A stretch of 64,000 nt of DNA, from positions 1-64,000 of the forward strand of contig DASVWI010000032.1 of assembly GCA_036389675.1 (NCBI GenBank), given 5' to 3'. The notes beneath the pieces are model-generated. The model was not told the origin of the DNA and searched no databases. It worked only from the letters and a program-made list of their open reading frames with translations. Both the position numbers and the translations under genes were made by a program. Each line of letters starts with the position of its first letter. Positions within the stretch are counted from its first letter, which is position 1. Shown in pieces: positions 16,351-25,047 of this stretch. Source of the stretch: DASQYE01 sp036389675 (GTDB lineage Bacteria; Acidobacteriota; Blastocatellia; Pyrinomonadales; Pyrinomonadaceae).

Positions 16351-17331
16351 TTGTTTACGAGACAACCCCCTTTGAGTCGGACGACCGCACAAATAGATGA
16401 ATTGGCTGCCGCCGGGGCGAAGCGGTTGATTGCGCGCGCCGTGGACGCGCGCTCGCTGACCGTCGAGGCGCTTGCCCCGCGCGTGCGCGCCGTGCTCGAC
16501 AAATATCTTTTAGCGAATGAGGCGGAGTCGTCAACCGAGGCCATCGACCAGTTTATTGATGCACTTCATGCGGATGATCTGTGTCTGATCGTCGCGTGCG
16601 AGCGTAATGACGAAAGGGCATGGAGCGAGCTGGTTGAAAGGTTCGGGGTGACTGTGCGTTCGGCTGCGCGCAGCGCGTGCTCGAATGAAGAGATGGCCGA
16701 AGATCTGGCCCAATCCATCTGGGCGGAGCTTTACGGGTTGCGCGCGCGCGAGGCCGGACGCCCGTCGGGCAAGATCGCTTACTACTCAGGGCGCGGGTCT
16801 CTGGGCGGGTGGCTGCGCGCTGTGGTCGGTCAACTGGCCGTTGACCAGCATCGCAAAACTTCTCGCCTCGTGCAGACCGAAGAGGACGCCGATTTTGATC
16901 GCTTAGCGCAGGACGCGCATACCGCAGGCGAAGACTCAGGGATGACGGCTGCGCCGCTCGACCCTGAGCAGGCGCTCGCCAAGGGACGAGCGGGCGCGGA
17001 TGTCGAGGCGGCGCTCGCGCGTGCGATTAAGGAGCTGGGTGCGGAAGACCGCCTGCTCGTCAAGCTCTACTATTTCGACGGGCTGCGCCTGCGCGAGGCG
17101 GGCGCTGTGCTGGGCGTACACGAGGCGACGGCCAGCCGACGGCTGGCGCGCGTACATACGGAGATACGCCAGCGTGTCGAAGCCATCCTGACCAGAGAGC
17201 ATGGCTGGACGCGCGAGGAGACGGCTCGCTCGCTCTCCGAGGTCGCCTCTCATCTGGACACGGATGTGCAGCTTATGCTGACGATGGAGAAAGGCTCAGG
17301 CGAGACGCTTGAGCCGGGACGCGATGAATAG
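16351..17331 (+). CDS. ECF-like RNA polymerase sigma factor with N-terminal extension
   Basis: The 326-residue protein has sigma region 2 at about 75-150 (VACERNDERAWSELVERFG, then EEMAEDLAQSIWAELYG) and region 4 near 230-285 (LLVKLYYFDGLRLREAGAVL, then the recognition helix VHEATASRRLARVH). It is longer than usual ECF factors because of about 60 extra N-terminal residues and an acidic linker. No in-frame ATG lies upstream of region 2, so it starts at the TTG at 16351 or at a later TTG. An anti-sigma factor follows about 100 bp downstream, implying control by sequestration. Confidence 0.85.
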   Translation: MFTRQPPLSRTTAQIDELAAAGAKRLIARAVDARSLTVEALAPRVRAVLDKYLLANEAESSTEAIDQFIDALHADDLCLIVACERNDERAWSELVERFGVTVRSAARSACSNEEMAEDLAQSIWAELYGLRAREAGRPSGKIAYYSGRGSLGGWLRAVVGQLAVDQHRKTSRLVQTEEDADFDRLAQDAHTAGEDSGMTAAPLDPEQALAKGRAGADVEAALARAIKELGAEDRLLVKLYYFDGLRLREAGAVLGVHEATASRRLARVHTEIRQRVEAILTREHGWTREETARSLSEVASHLDTDVQLMLTMEKGSGETLEPGRDE

Positions 17332-17433
17332 TATGTCGAAAAATCTTCCGGCGCGGGAGGATGTCCGCAAGCGCGCGTGTCTCAAAGCGTTCTATAGACG
17401 GTCGCGCGTGGGTTGCGCCGTAGGGCTCGTCCG

Positions 17434-18762
17434 ATGAAGTCTGATTCAAACACAGAGATGGATTCCTTGCTTCGCCGTCACGCTCGGCGCAAGGGCACAT
17501 CTGCGTCCGCCGCAGCCGGACGCAGCGCGAGCGACACGCGTGGGGCGAGCATTGGGCCGCACATGGATGCCGACGAGATGAATGCTTACGCGGAAGGAGA
17601 ACTCCCGGAAGCCGCGCGTCATCGTTACGTTGCTCATCTGGCCGACTGCGACCAGTGCCGCACAATCGTTACAGGGCTGACGCTCTCCGCGAACCTGCCC
17701 GTTAAGGACGAGGAGCGCGCTCCGCAGCAGACACACACGCCGCAGAGGTCATGGCGCGAGTGGCTGGCCGCTCTCTTTGCACCGCCGATGATTCGTTATG
17801 GCGCTATGGCGCTTGCACTGCTCTGCGTCGTCGGAGTCGTCTTTCTGGCGATGCGCCAGCAGCGTTCAACCAGCCGGCAGGATGGGCCAACACTCATCGC
17901 GCAGAATCAAGAGGGCACGCAACAACCCGCATCGGCAGTTAAATCCGATTCTGCCGAGCAGCCTGTCACGGGCGTTTCGCCCGGAACAACCACCGCGACA
18001 AACAATCAGGCTGTGACGGGCGAGCGCGCAGAGAATCCAGCCCGCACGCCCGACGCAGCCAAAACGGAGGGCACAACCGATCAGGCCCAGAGGCCGCAGA
18101 CTCCGGCTGCGACGAGCGCTGAAGCACCGGCGGCCAGTGCCGCTAATGCGCCCGCGACTGTTTCTTCGACCGAGGCAGCGCCGAAGCCCGTGGCGAAGGA
18201 GACGGGCGATCAAACGCTGGCGGATAGAGACAGTCCAGCCCCGCCTGTGCAGCAACCGGCAGCCTCGCCGGGCCTCTCAGCGGGCAGGTCACAAGAGACG
18301 ACAGAGACAGACAGGATCGGCCAGATGCGTAGGGACAAGGTGGCCGAGGACGAACGCGCGGCGGGGACTGGTGTCATGGGCAATGTGGCTAGTACCAGAG
18401 AAGCCGAAGAGACGGTCAGGCTGCGCAGGCCCGCCTCGCGCCGCAGAGGTGAAGCGCGACAGAAATCCGAAGACAAAGTGCAAACCTTGAGTGAGGGCAC
18501 TGATACGAACAGCACCACGGCGAGCAGGGCAGGCGCAAGGGCAGCCGAGACGCGCAGCGTCGGCGGGCGACAGTTCAGGAGAGAGGGCGGCGCGTGGGTT
18601 GACACCGCTTATTCTTCAGGGCGCGCGACAGTCAATATCAGGCGCGGGTCGGAACAGTATCGCGCGCTCGTAGCAGACGAGCCCGGCATCGGCACTATCG
18701 CCAACCAACTCGGCGGCGAGGTCATAGTAGTATGGAAAGCGAGAGCCTACCGCATTCGCTAA
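17434..18762 (+). CDS. Membrane-anchored zinc-finger anti-sigma factor
   Basis: Starting at the ATG at 17434, the protein is 442 residues. A zinc-binding anti-sigma domain is visible early (MNAYAEGELPEAARHRY, then AHLADCDQC: an H-x3-C-x2-C set). One membrane helix follows (about 110-130, GAMALALLCVVGVVFLAM), then about 230 residues of Ala/Thr/Pro/Glu-rich disordered sequence, and a compact C-terminal segment of about 60 residues (ending VIVVWKARAYRIR). The topology places the long tail in the periplasm, where it could sense or be cleaved. It most likely holds the sigma factor encoded just upstream. The signal is unknown. Confidence 0.82.
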   Translation: MKSDSNTEMDSLLRRHARRKGTSASAAAGRSASDTRGASIGPHMDADEMNAYAEGELPEAARHRYVAHLADCDQCRTIVTGLTLSANLPVKDEERAPQQTHTPQRSWREWLAALFAPPMIRYGAMALALLCVVGVVFLAMRQQRSTSRQDGPTLIAQNQEGTQQPASAVKSDSAEQPVTGVSPGTTTATNNQAVTGERAENPARTPDAAKTEGTTDQAQRPQTPAATSAEAPAASAANAPATVSSTEAAPKPVAKETGDQTLADRDSPAPPVQQPAASPGLSAGRSQETTETDRIGQMRRDKVAEDERAAGTGVMGNVASTREAEETVRLRRPASRRRGEARQKSEDKVQTLSEGTDTNSTTASRAGARAAETRSVGGRQFRREGGAWVDTAYSSGRATVNIRRGSEQYRALVADEPGIGTIANQLGGEVIVVWKARAYRIR

Positions 18763-18936
18763 AGTGTTTGAGAACGACGCCGCCGCTTCTCCTGTGCTTC
18801 TCCTGTATGACGGGCTCTTATCTCAATGCTGCCTTTTTGAGATTGCTTCCTCACGGCGCTTCACGTTAACTTAAGGGCGTCCCCTAACAAACCGACTCTT
18901 CTGCCCGTCTCGTTCTGGAAGGAGTTTGGACTGTTC

Positions 18937-20403
18937 ATGCCTGACATACTCTTCGTCGCTCGCCCGCGCCTCGTCGCTCTCTTTCTGCTCGCGCTCTGTA
19001 CAACGCTCGCGGCTTCGCCCGTCGCACGCGCACAACGGGACGCTCGACCGGGACACGCGACGCAAAGAAGGAGGGCACGCGTCGCCGCCTCGCCGGGACA
19101 GAGTGCGCCGCGCCGTCCCGAGATCACGCGCATGCTTTCCGAGATTGATGCGCGCAACATAGAGAGCACCATACGCAGGCTCGTCTCGTTCGGGACGCGC
19201 AACACGCTCTCGGCGCAGGACGACCCTGTGCGGGGTATAGGGGCAGCGCGCGACTGGCTCTTTGCTGAGTTTCAAAAGATAGCGGCGCAAGCGGGTGGCC
19301 GGATGACGGTTGAAAAACAGTCATACATGCAGGAGGCCATGCCGCCGCCGCAGGGCCGCGTGCCTCAACCGACACTGGTCACCAACGTCGTCGCCACGCT
19401 GCGCGGCACACAGCCCGCATCCCAGAATCGCCTCTACGTCGTCAGCGGCCACTACGATTCGATGTGTACCAGCCCGACCGATGCCGTCTGCGATGCGCCC
19501 GGGGCTAACGATGACGCATCCGGGACGGCGGCTGTGCTTGAGATGGCGCGCGTGATGTCCAGATACAAATTCGACGCGACGCTGGTTTTCATGGCCGTGG
19601 CGGGCGAAGAGCAGAGCCTTCTCGGCTCAACGTATTACGCGGAGCAGGCGAAGCAAAAGGGCTGGAACATCGCCGCGATGTTTACCAACGACATCATCGG
19701 GAACACCATGGGCGGAAACGGCGTGCGTGATCGGCAAACGGTGCGTGTCTTTTCCGAAGGCGTGCCTTCAAACGAGACGGAGGCGGAAGCAAGGCTGCGG
19801 CGCAGCGTCGGCGGCGAGAATGATTCCGCTTCGCGCCAGCTCGCGCGGTTCATCAAAGAGACCGGCGCGCGCTACATGCCCGGCTTCAATGTGATGATGG
19901 TCTACCGGCGCGACCGTTACCTGCGCGGAGGCGATCACATCCCCTTTCTGGAGCGCGGCTACGGGGCTGTGCGCTTTACGGAGCTGAACGAGGAGTATCG
20001 CCATCAGCACCAGAACGTGCGCGTCGAGAACGGAGTTCAGTACGGCGATCTGCCGCAGTTCGTCGATTTCGCTTACGTCGCGCAGGTCGCGCGCATCAAC
20101 GCCGCTTCCCTCGCCTCTCTGGCGCTCGCGCCCGCCGCGCCCAAAGACGTGGGCATCCTGACCGCGCGCTTAACCAACGACACTGACTTGCGTTGGGCCG
20201 CCAACACGGAGCCGGACATCGCCGGTTACGAGGTCGTCTGGCGTGAGACCACGTCGCCCGTCTGGACTGGCGCGCGCATGGTGGGGCGCGCGACGAGCCA
20301 CACGATGGCCGGCATGTCCAAGGACAACTACTTCTTCGGCGTGCGCGCCGTGGACAGGGACGGCAACCGCAGCCCCGTCACCTACCCGAAGCCCGTCCGG
20401 TAA
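18937..20403 (+). CDS. Secreted M28 metallopeptidase with C-terminal fibronectin-like domain
   Basis: The 488 residues begin with a signal peptide (cleavage near 33, ARAQ). The M28 aminopeptidase core has the two-zinc ligands in order: H172 (SGHYDS), D192 (GANDDASGT), the catalytic E224-E225 (AGEEQSLLGS), D252 (TNDIIGN) and a late His (GGDHIPF). A C-terminal segment of about 90 residues (from KDVGILTARLTNDTDLRW) resembles a fibronectin type III fold. It is expected to release N-terminal amino acids from peptides outside the cytoplasm. A GGAAGGAG lies upstream of the ATG. Confidence 0.88.
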   Translation: MPDILFVARPRLVALFLLALCTTLAASPVARAQRDARPGHATQRRRARVAASPGQSAPRRPEITRMLSEIDARNIESTIRRLVSFGTRNTLSAQDDPVRGIGAARDWLFAEFQKIAAQAGGRMTVEKQSYMQEAMPPPQGRVPQPTLVTNVVATLRGTQPASQNRLYVVSGHYDSMCTSPTDAVCDAPGANDDASGTAAVLEMARVMSRYKFDATLVFMAVAGEEQSLLGSTYYAEQAKQKGWNIAAMFTNDIIGNTMGGNGVRDRQTVRVFSEGVPSNETEAEARLRRSVGGENDSASRQLARFIKETGARYMPGFNVMMVYRRDRYLRGGDHIPFLERGYGAVRFTELNEEYRHQHQNVRVENGVQYGDLPQFVDFAYVAQVARINAASLASLALAPAAPKDVGILTARLTNDTDLRWAANTEPDIAGYEVVWRETTSPVWTGARMVGRATSHTMAGMSKDNYFFGVRAVDRDGNRSPVTYPKPVR

Positions 20404-20555
20404 GCCGCCCGGATCAGCCTCCTTAACCCGGTGCGCTATTTTTCCGGCGGGCTGTGCCCTCACCGCATGGCCGTATTCATCGCCGTGCCCCAAATTTTCT
20501 CAACCCTTTGAGCGTCCCGCGCGTCTAAGTTGGTGGCACAATCAAGCGTCGTGAT

Positions 20556-20583
20556 TTGACGGCCTCGCCCCCGAAGCTAATTT
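20556..20583 (+). promoter_or_regulatory. Sigma-70-type promoter of DUF1800/DUF1501 operon
   Basis: TTGACG (20556-20561) and TAATTT (20578-20583) are 16 bases apart, placing a start near 20590, about 20 bases before the DUF1800 ATG. Confidence 0.5.
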
Positions 20584-20610
20584 AGATAGAGACATCCCAA
20601 AGGTGCTGTT

Positions 20611-22710
20611 ATGAAGGCTTTTAAAAGCGAACTTCCGTATCAATTTTCCTTCGCGGCGCGCTCGCTGGCGGCCCTGCTCTCCATGGTCGCGCTCGTTTCC
20701 GGCACGTTAGTTATGGGCACGACGACGAGCGCCGGGCAACAAAAGGCCCGTCTGAGCGAAGAGCAGCGCATCCTTCACGTGCTCAACCGTCTGGGCTACG
20801 GCGCGCGCCCCGGTGATGTGGAGCGCGTGCGCGCCATGGGGATTGAGAACTACGTTCGCCAGCAGCTTGAGCCGGAGAAGATCACGGACGCTGTGGCCGA
20901 ATCAAGGGTGCGCGACCTGACGACGCTTCAGCTCTCCACAGCGGAGCTTTACGCCAAGTACCCGCAGCCGGGACAACTCCTGCGCCAGCTTGAGCGGCGC
21001 GGAGAGCTGCCGCAGGAGCTTGCGGCGCTGCGCGACAACCGCGCCAAAGGCAAAGGGACGACAGCATCTTCTTCTTCATCAACACAGGCGACGAAACCTG
21101 ACGGCGCGGAAGATCGGGCGATGATGGCCGGGCCTCTGGCGGGAGCGCCGCCGTCGCCCGAAGCGGCTGCCCGCCCGGAGGACAGGCAGGAGTATCGCAG
21201 GGCCATACGCGATTACATGTTGAAAAACGGGATGCAGCCGCCGCAGCGCATCATCGCGGAGTTGCAGGCTTCGCGCATCCTCCGCGCCGTCTATAGCGAG
21301 CGGCAGTTGCAGGAAGTGCTGGTCGATTTCTGGACTAACCACTTCAACGTCTTCGCGGGCAAGGGCGCTGACCGCTGGCTGCTGGTCTCTTACGACCGCG
21401 ACACGATTCGCCCGCATACCCTTGGCAAGTTTCAAGACCTGCTGGTCGCGACGGCGCAGAGCCCGGCCATGCTTTTCTATCTGGACAATTTCCAGAGCGT
21501 GAGCCCGAATGCGCGCGCCCGCCGCATGGGCCAACGCCCGCAAGGCGGTCTGCGCGGCCTCTTCTTAGACCGGATGATGCGCGGTGACGCTCGCAATCGT
21601 CGCGGCGCGCCGGATCAAAACACGCGTCCCGCCGAGCAACAGGCCGCGCCTCAGCAACAGCAGCAACGACAGCGGCGCGGCATCAATGAGAACTACGCGC
21701 GCGAGCTGATGGAGCTGCACACGCTCGGCGTTGACGGCGGTTATACGCAAAGGGACGTGCAGGAGGTTGCGCGCTGCTTTACGGGTTGGACGATTCTCAA
21801 CCCGCGCGGCAATCGCGGCGGGGGCGCTATGGCAGGCGAGGCCGGAACGTTTTATTTCAACCCGCGACAGCACGACGACGGCGAGAAAGTAGTGCTCGGC
21901 CATCGGATTCCTTCGGGCGGCGGCATCAAGGATGGGCTCATGGTTCTGGACATTCTCGCGCATCATCCCGCGACGGCTAAGTTCATCGCGACCAAGCTCG
22001 CGCGCCGCTTTGTGATGGACGAGCCGACGCCGCAACTCGTGGAGCGCACGGCGGCTGCCTTCACGCGAAGCAACGGCGACATACGCGAGACGCTGCGTGC
22101 CCTGTTCGCTTCAACGGAATTCAATTCGCCCGCCAACTATCGCGCGAAGATCAAGACGCCTTTCGAGCTGGCCGCGAGCGCCATCCGCACGCTCGGCGGC
22201 GAGACCAACGGCGCGCCCGCCCTTCATCAGTGGATTAGCAGGATGGGCGAGCCGCTCTACGGCTATCAAGCGCCGACGGGCTACCCGGACAAGGCCGAGA
22301 ACTGGGTCAACACGGGCGCGCTCCTTGAGCGGTTGAATTTCGGGCTGGCGCTGGCGAGCAATCGCATTCCGGGCACGCGCGTCAATCTCTCTCGCTTTGC
22401 CGCGACGACACAGGGCACTCAGGCTGAGACGGCGAAGATGATGGAACGCTTTCTGGACGTGATCGTGCAGGGGGACATCTCGCCGCAGACGAAGGCGACG
22501 CTATTGAAGCAACTGAGCGAGCCTGCGCCGGCGGCTTCCGCCAACGCAGAGATGAACGATGTTGCGGACGTTGATGCGGTCGGGCCTGCGCGTAATCGTC
22601 GGCGCGAGCGGCGAGAGCTGGCGCGCGCCGAAATGGGAAGCTTAAGCAACCCTGAAACAGTCAAAGTCGTCGGCCTGATCTTAGGCTCGCCCGAGTTTCA
22701 AAGGCAGTGA
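20611..22710 (+). CDS. DUF1800 family protein
   Basis: The 699 residues begin with a signal sequence (about 12-45), followed by the DUF1800 domain. Family hallmarks are RILHVLNRLGYGARPGDVER near the N-terminus, VDFWTNHFNVFAGKG in the middle and NYARELMELHTLGVDGGYTQ, then VARCFTGWTI. Two low-complexity inserts (about 145-185, Ser/Ala/Pro-rich, and 325-360, Gln/Arg-rich) lengthen it beyond a typical 450-550 residues. The family has no established biochemical role; it nearly always sits next to a DUF1501 gene, as here, and is taken to be exported and linked to cell-envelope material. Confidence 0.9.
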   Translation: MKAFKSELPYQFSFAARSLAALLSMVALVSGTLVMGTTTSAGQQKARLSEEQRILHVLNRLGYGARPGDVERVRAMGIENYVRQQLEPEKITDAVAESRVRDLTTLQLSTAELYAKYPQPGQLLRQLERRGELPQELAALRDNRAKGKGTTASSSSSTQATKPDGAEDRAMMAGPLAGAPPSPEAAARPEDRQEYRRAIRDYMLKNGMQPPQRIIAELQASRILRAVYSERQLQEVLVDFWTNHFNVFAGKGADRWLLVSYDRDTIRPHTLGKFQDLLVATAQSPAMLFYLDNFQSVSPNARARRMGQRPQGGLRGLFLDRMMRGDARNRRGAPDQNTRPAEQQAAPQQQQQRQRRGINENYARELMELHTLGVDGGYTQRDVQEVARCFTGWTILNPRGNRGGGAMAGEAGTFYFNPRQHDDGEKVVLGHRIPSGGGIKDGLMVLDILAHHPATAKFIATKLARRFVMDEPTPQLVERTAAAFTRSNGDIRETLRALFASTEFNSPANYRAKIKTPFELAASAIRTLGGETNGAPALHQWISRMGEPLYGYQAPTGYPDKAENWVNTGALLERLNFGLALASNRIPGTRVNLSRFAATTQGTQAETAKMMERFLDVIVQGDISPQTKATLLKQLSEPAPAASANAEMNDVADVDAVGPARNRRRERRELARAEMGSLSNPETVKVVGLILGSPEFQRQ

Positions 22711-22758
22711 CGAGCCTCGAAGAGTTTTTCCCTGTTACGTGTTAAGAGGTATGGAGTG

Positions 22759-24039
22759 ATGAGTATTAATCGAAGATTCTTTTTGAAGTCCGGCGGCATA
22801 GCGCTCGCCAGTTTGGGAGTGATGCAGGCAGCGCCTTCGTTTCTTGAGCGTGTGGCGCTCGGGCAGGAGCGCAGCCGCAGCGCAGGCGTGCGTCGCAAGA
22901 CGCTGATTACGATCTTTCAGCGCGGCGCGGTGGACGGCCTGAACATGGTCGTGCCCTACGGCGAGAGGGAGTATTACGCGCTGCGCCCGTCGCTCGCCAT
23001 CCCCAAGCCTTCGCGCGGCGCGAGCAGCGGCGGCGAAGAGGCGATTGAGCTGGACGGCTTCTTCGGACTACATCCGGCGCTCGTGCCCTTTAAGCCGCTG
23101 TGGGACGCCAAGCGGCTGGCGATTGTGGACGCCGTCGGCTCGCCCGACAATACGCGCTCTCACTTCGACGCGCAGGACTACATGGAATCCGGCACGCCCG
23201 GCAGAAAAGCGACCGAAGACGGCTGGCTCAATCGCCTCTTGCAGTCGCAGCCGCTTGAGCAGCCGTCGCCGTTTCGCGCCGTCTCGATGACACAGAACAT
23301 GCCGCGCGCCTTGCAGGGACGCGCGCCCGCTCTCGCCATCAGCAATCTTGCGGACTTCACCGTCCGCGCGGGCCAGTATTCGGCGAGCGTGCAGGGAGGC
23401 TTCGAGGCCATCTACGATCAGGGTGTGAAGGACGTGCTGCGCGGCACAGGCCGTGAGACTTTTGAAGCCGTCAACTTTTTGAAGAAGGTCAACCCATCGC
23501 AGTACAGGCCGGAGAACGGGGCACAGTATCCGCGCGGGCAGTTCGGCAATTCCCTGCTACAGATCGCGCAGTTGATCAAGGCCGGTGTCGGGCTCGAAAT
23601 CGCGTTCACGGACGTGGGCGGCTGGGACACGCACGTCAATCAGGGCAGCACGCGCGGGCAACTGGCGCTTCGCCTACAGGAGTTCGGCGCAGGAATCAGC
23701 GCCCTGGCCCAGGACCTCGGCAAGCTGATGGATGACGTGGTGATTCTCACCATGTCCGAGTTCGGGCGCACTGCTCGCGAGAACGGCAATCGCGGCACTG
23801 ACCACGGCCACGCCAACGCGATGTTCGTCATCGGCAACAGCGTTCGCGGCGGGCGTGTCTACGGCGAATGGCCCGGCCTCCGTAGCGATCAGTTATACGA
23901 CGGGCGCGACCTCGCACTGACCACCGATTTCCGCGATGTCTTCGGCGAGTTGGCCCAAAAGCATCTCGGGCACTCCAACCTTCAGGCGGTCTTTCCGGGT
24001 TATGCGGCGAGCGCCGCGAAATTTCGCGGCATACTCTAA
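22759..24039 (+). CDS. DUF1501 family protein with Tat signal
   Basis: From the ATG at 22759, preceded by AAGAGG, the product is 426 residues. It begins with a twin-arginine signal (RRFFLK at residues 5-10 and a hydrophobic stretch). DUF1501 proteins are related to the sulfatase/alkaline phosphatase fold; typical segments here are LITIFQRGAVDGLNMVVPYG, VGGWDTHVNQG, ILTMSEFGRTARENGNRGTD and DHGHANAMFV. The Asp/His residues of these motifs could bind metal. It follows DUF1800 by 48 bp and is surely in the same operon. A GTG three bases upstream is an alternative start. No substrate is known. Confidence 0.9.
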   Translation: MSINRRFFLKSGGIALASLGVMQAAPSFLERVALGQERSRSAGVRRKTLITIFQRGAVDGLNMVVPYGEREYYALRPSLAIPKPSRGASSGGEEAIELDGFFGLHPALVPFKPLWDAKRLAIVDAVGSPDNTRSHFDAQDYMESGTPGRKATEDGWLNRLLQSQPLEQPSPFRAVSMTQNMPRALQGRAPALAISNLADFTVRAGQYSASVQGGFEAIYDQGVKDVLRGTGRETFEAVNFLKKVNPSQYRPENGAQYPRGQFGNSLLQIAQLIKAGVGLEIAFTDVGGWDTHVNQGSTRGQLALRLQEFGAGISALAQDLGKLMDDVVILTMSEFGRTARENGNRGTDHGHANAMFVIGNSVRGGRVYGEWPGLRSDQLYDGRDLALTTDFRDVFGELAQKHLGHSNLQAVFPGYAASAAKFRGIL

Positions 24040-24040
24040 A

Positions 24041-24127
24041 GAAGGCAAAGGGAAAAAGGTAAAAGGCAAAAGTAAGGAAAGCGCTCGACGCTTCTTCACT
24101 TTTGCCTTTTACCTTTTTTGGCCTTCA
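24041..24127. repeat. Heptamer-type inverted repeat (AAAGGYA class) between convergent genes
   Basis: The left arm consists of seven-base units AAAGGCA, AAGGGAA, AAAGGTA and AAAGGCA; the right arm is their complement. At least 20 contiguous bases pair, with a loop containing GCGCTCGACGC. It sits exactly between the DUF1501 stop and the modB stop and probably ends transcription from both sides. Confidence 0.7.
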
Positions 24128-24799
24128 GAACCGCATCCGCCCGAAGCGGTTGACCAGATAGAGCATGATGATGGCGATGAGCGAGACGATGACGGCGAGC
24201 GTGAAGGCTTCGTTGTCGCGCCCTGACTGGACTGCGTCGTAGATGGCGACCGATGCCGTCTGCGTTTTGCCCGGAATGTTTCCGGCGATCATGATCGTGA
24301 CGCCGAAATCGCCGAGGGCACGCGCGAAGGCGAGCGCTGTCGCCGCCAGCACGCCGCGCCACGCGAGCGGCAACGTCACGCGAAAGAAGACGCGCCGACC
24401 GCCGAGGCCGAGGGTGCGCGCGGCTGCCTCCAACTGCGCGTCAACGCTCTCAAAGGCGGCGCGCAGGCTCTTGGTGACGAGCGGCAGCGCATGTATGGTC
24501 GCGGCGATGACGGCGGCTGTGACGGTGAATGTCAGACGAATTCCGAAACGATGGTAGAGAAAACCGCCGAAGCTTGAGCGCGTGCCGAGCAGAACCAGCA
24601 GGTAATAGCCCAGAACAGTGGGAGGAAGAACCAGCGGCAGCGTCACCAGCGCGTCGACCAGATCGCGCCCCGGAAAACGCTTGCGCGCGAGCAGCCACGC
24701 CAGCGCCCCCCCGGCAACGAGCGCAATCATCGTCGCCGCGCTCGCCACCGCGAATGAAAGCCTGATGGGGAACCAATCAATCTCGCTTCCATTCATCAT
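24125..24799 (-). CDS. modB: Molybdate ABC transporter permease ModB
   Basis: A 224-residue ABC permease with five predicted membrane helices. The cytoplasmic EAA loop reads LEAARTLGLGGRRVFFRVTL, and the segment LPLVLPPTVLGYYLL is characteristic of ModB/CysT-type permeases. It should move molybdate across the inner membrane. No modC ATPase is adjacent, and the binding protein modA is 20 kb away on the same strand, so the transporter is assembled from separate loci. Molybdate would feed the PaoABC-type enzyme. A tungstate permease (TupB/WtpB) is an alternative. Confidence 0.85.
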   Translation of the reverse strand: MMNGSEIDWFPIRLSFAVASAATMIALVAGGALAWLLARKRFPGRDLVDALVTLPLVLPPTVLGYYLLVLLGTRSSFGGFLYHRFGIRLTFTVTAAVIAATIHALPLVTKSLRAAFESVDAQLEAAARTLGLGGRRVFFRVTLPLAWRGVLAATALAFARALGDFGVTIMIAGNIPGKTQTASVAIYDAVQSGRDNEAFTLAVIVSLIAIIMLYLVNRFGRMRF

Positions 24800-24819
24800 G
24801 CGTGCTCATAAGCTAATTC

Positions 24820-24923
24820 AATTTTGGATTTTTGATTTCAGATTTTGGATTCACGCTTGCGTAAAGCTTGAATTCCGGAATCAGGCTTCAAGCTTTCTTG
24901 CCCGCCAATCCAAAATCTAAAAT
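24820..24923. repeat. Heptamer-type inverted repeat (TTTGGAT class) with nested hairpin
   Basis: The outer left arm is TTTGGAT, TTTTGAT, TTCAGAT, TTTGGAT; the outer right arm holds the complement AATCCAAAATCTAAAAT. Inside is a second perfect 10-bp palindrome, AAAGCTTGAA with TTCAAGCTTT. It lies between the divergent modB and peptidase genes, so here it cannot be a simple 3' terminator. Confidence 0.6.
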
Positions 24924-25047
24924 GGTCTCCGTCTTATATCATTTTCCCGGCTGGTCTTTCCAAGAGCTAATCCTTATCATGCTCTGGCTCAATAGAAAAT
25001 TCCGAAAAAACGGTCACGCAGGGCGGTCACGCCGAGCGCGACCGAAT

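Noticed and set aside
20530..20560. Sigma-54 promoter before DUF1800
   Set aside because: TGGCAC is present but the -12 GC is not at the right distance; a sigma-70 pair fits better.
24868..25047. 60-codon N-terminal extension of the CPQ-like peptidase
   Set aside because: It begins inside a repeat, precedes the real signal peptide and has no Shine-Dalgarno; the ATG at 25048 gives a normal secreted protein.
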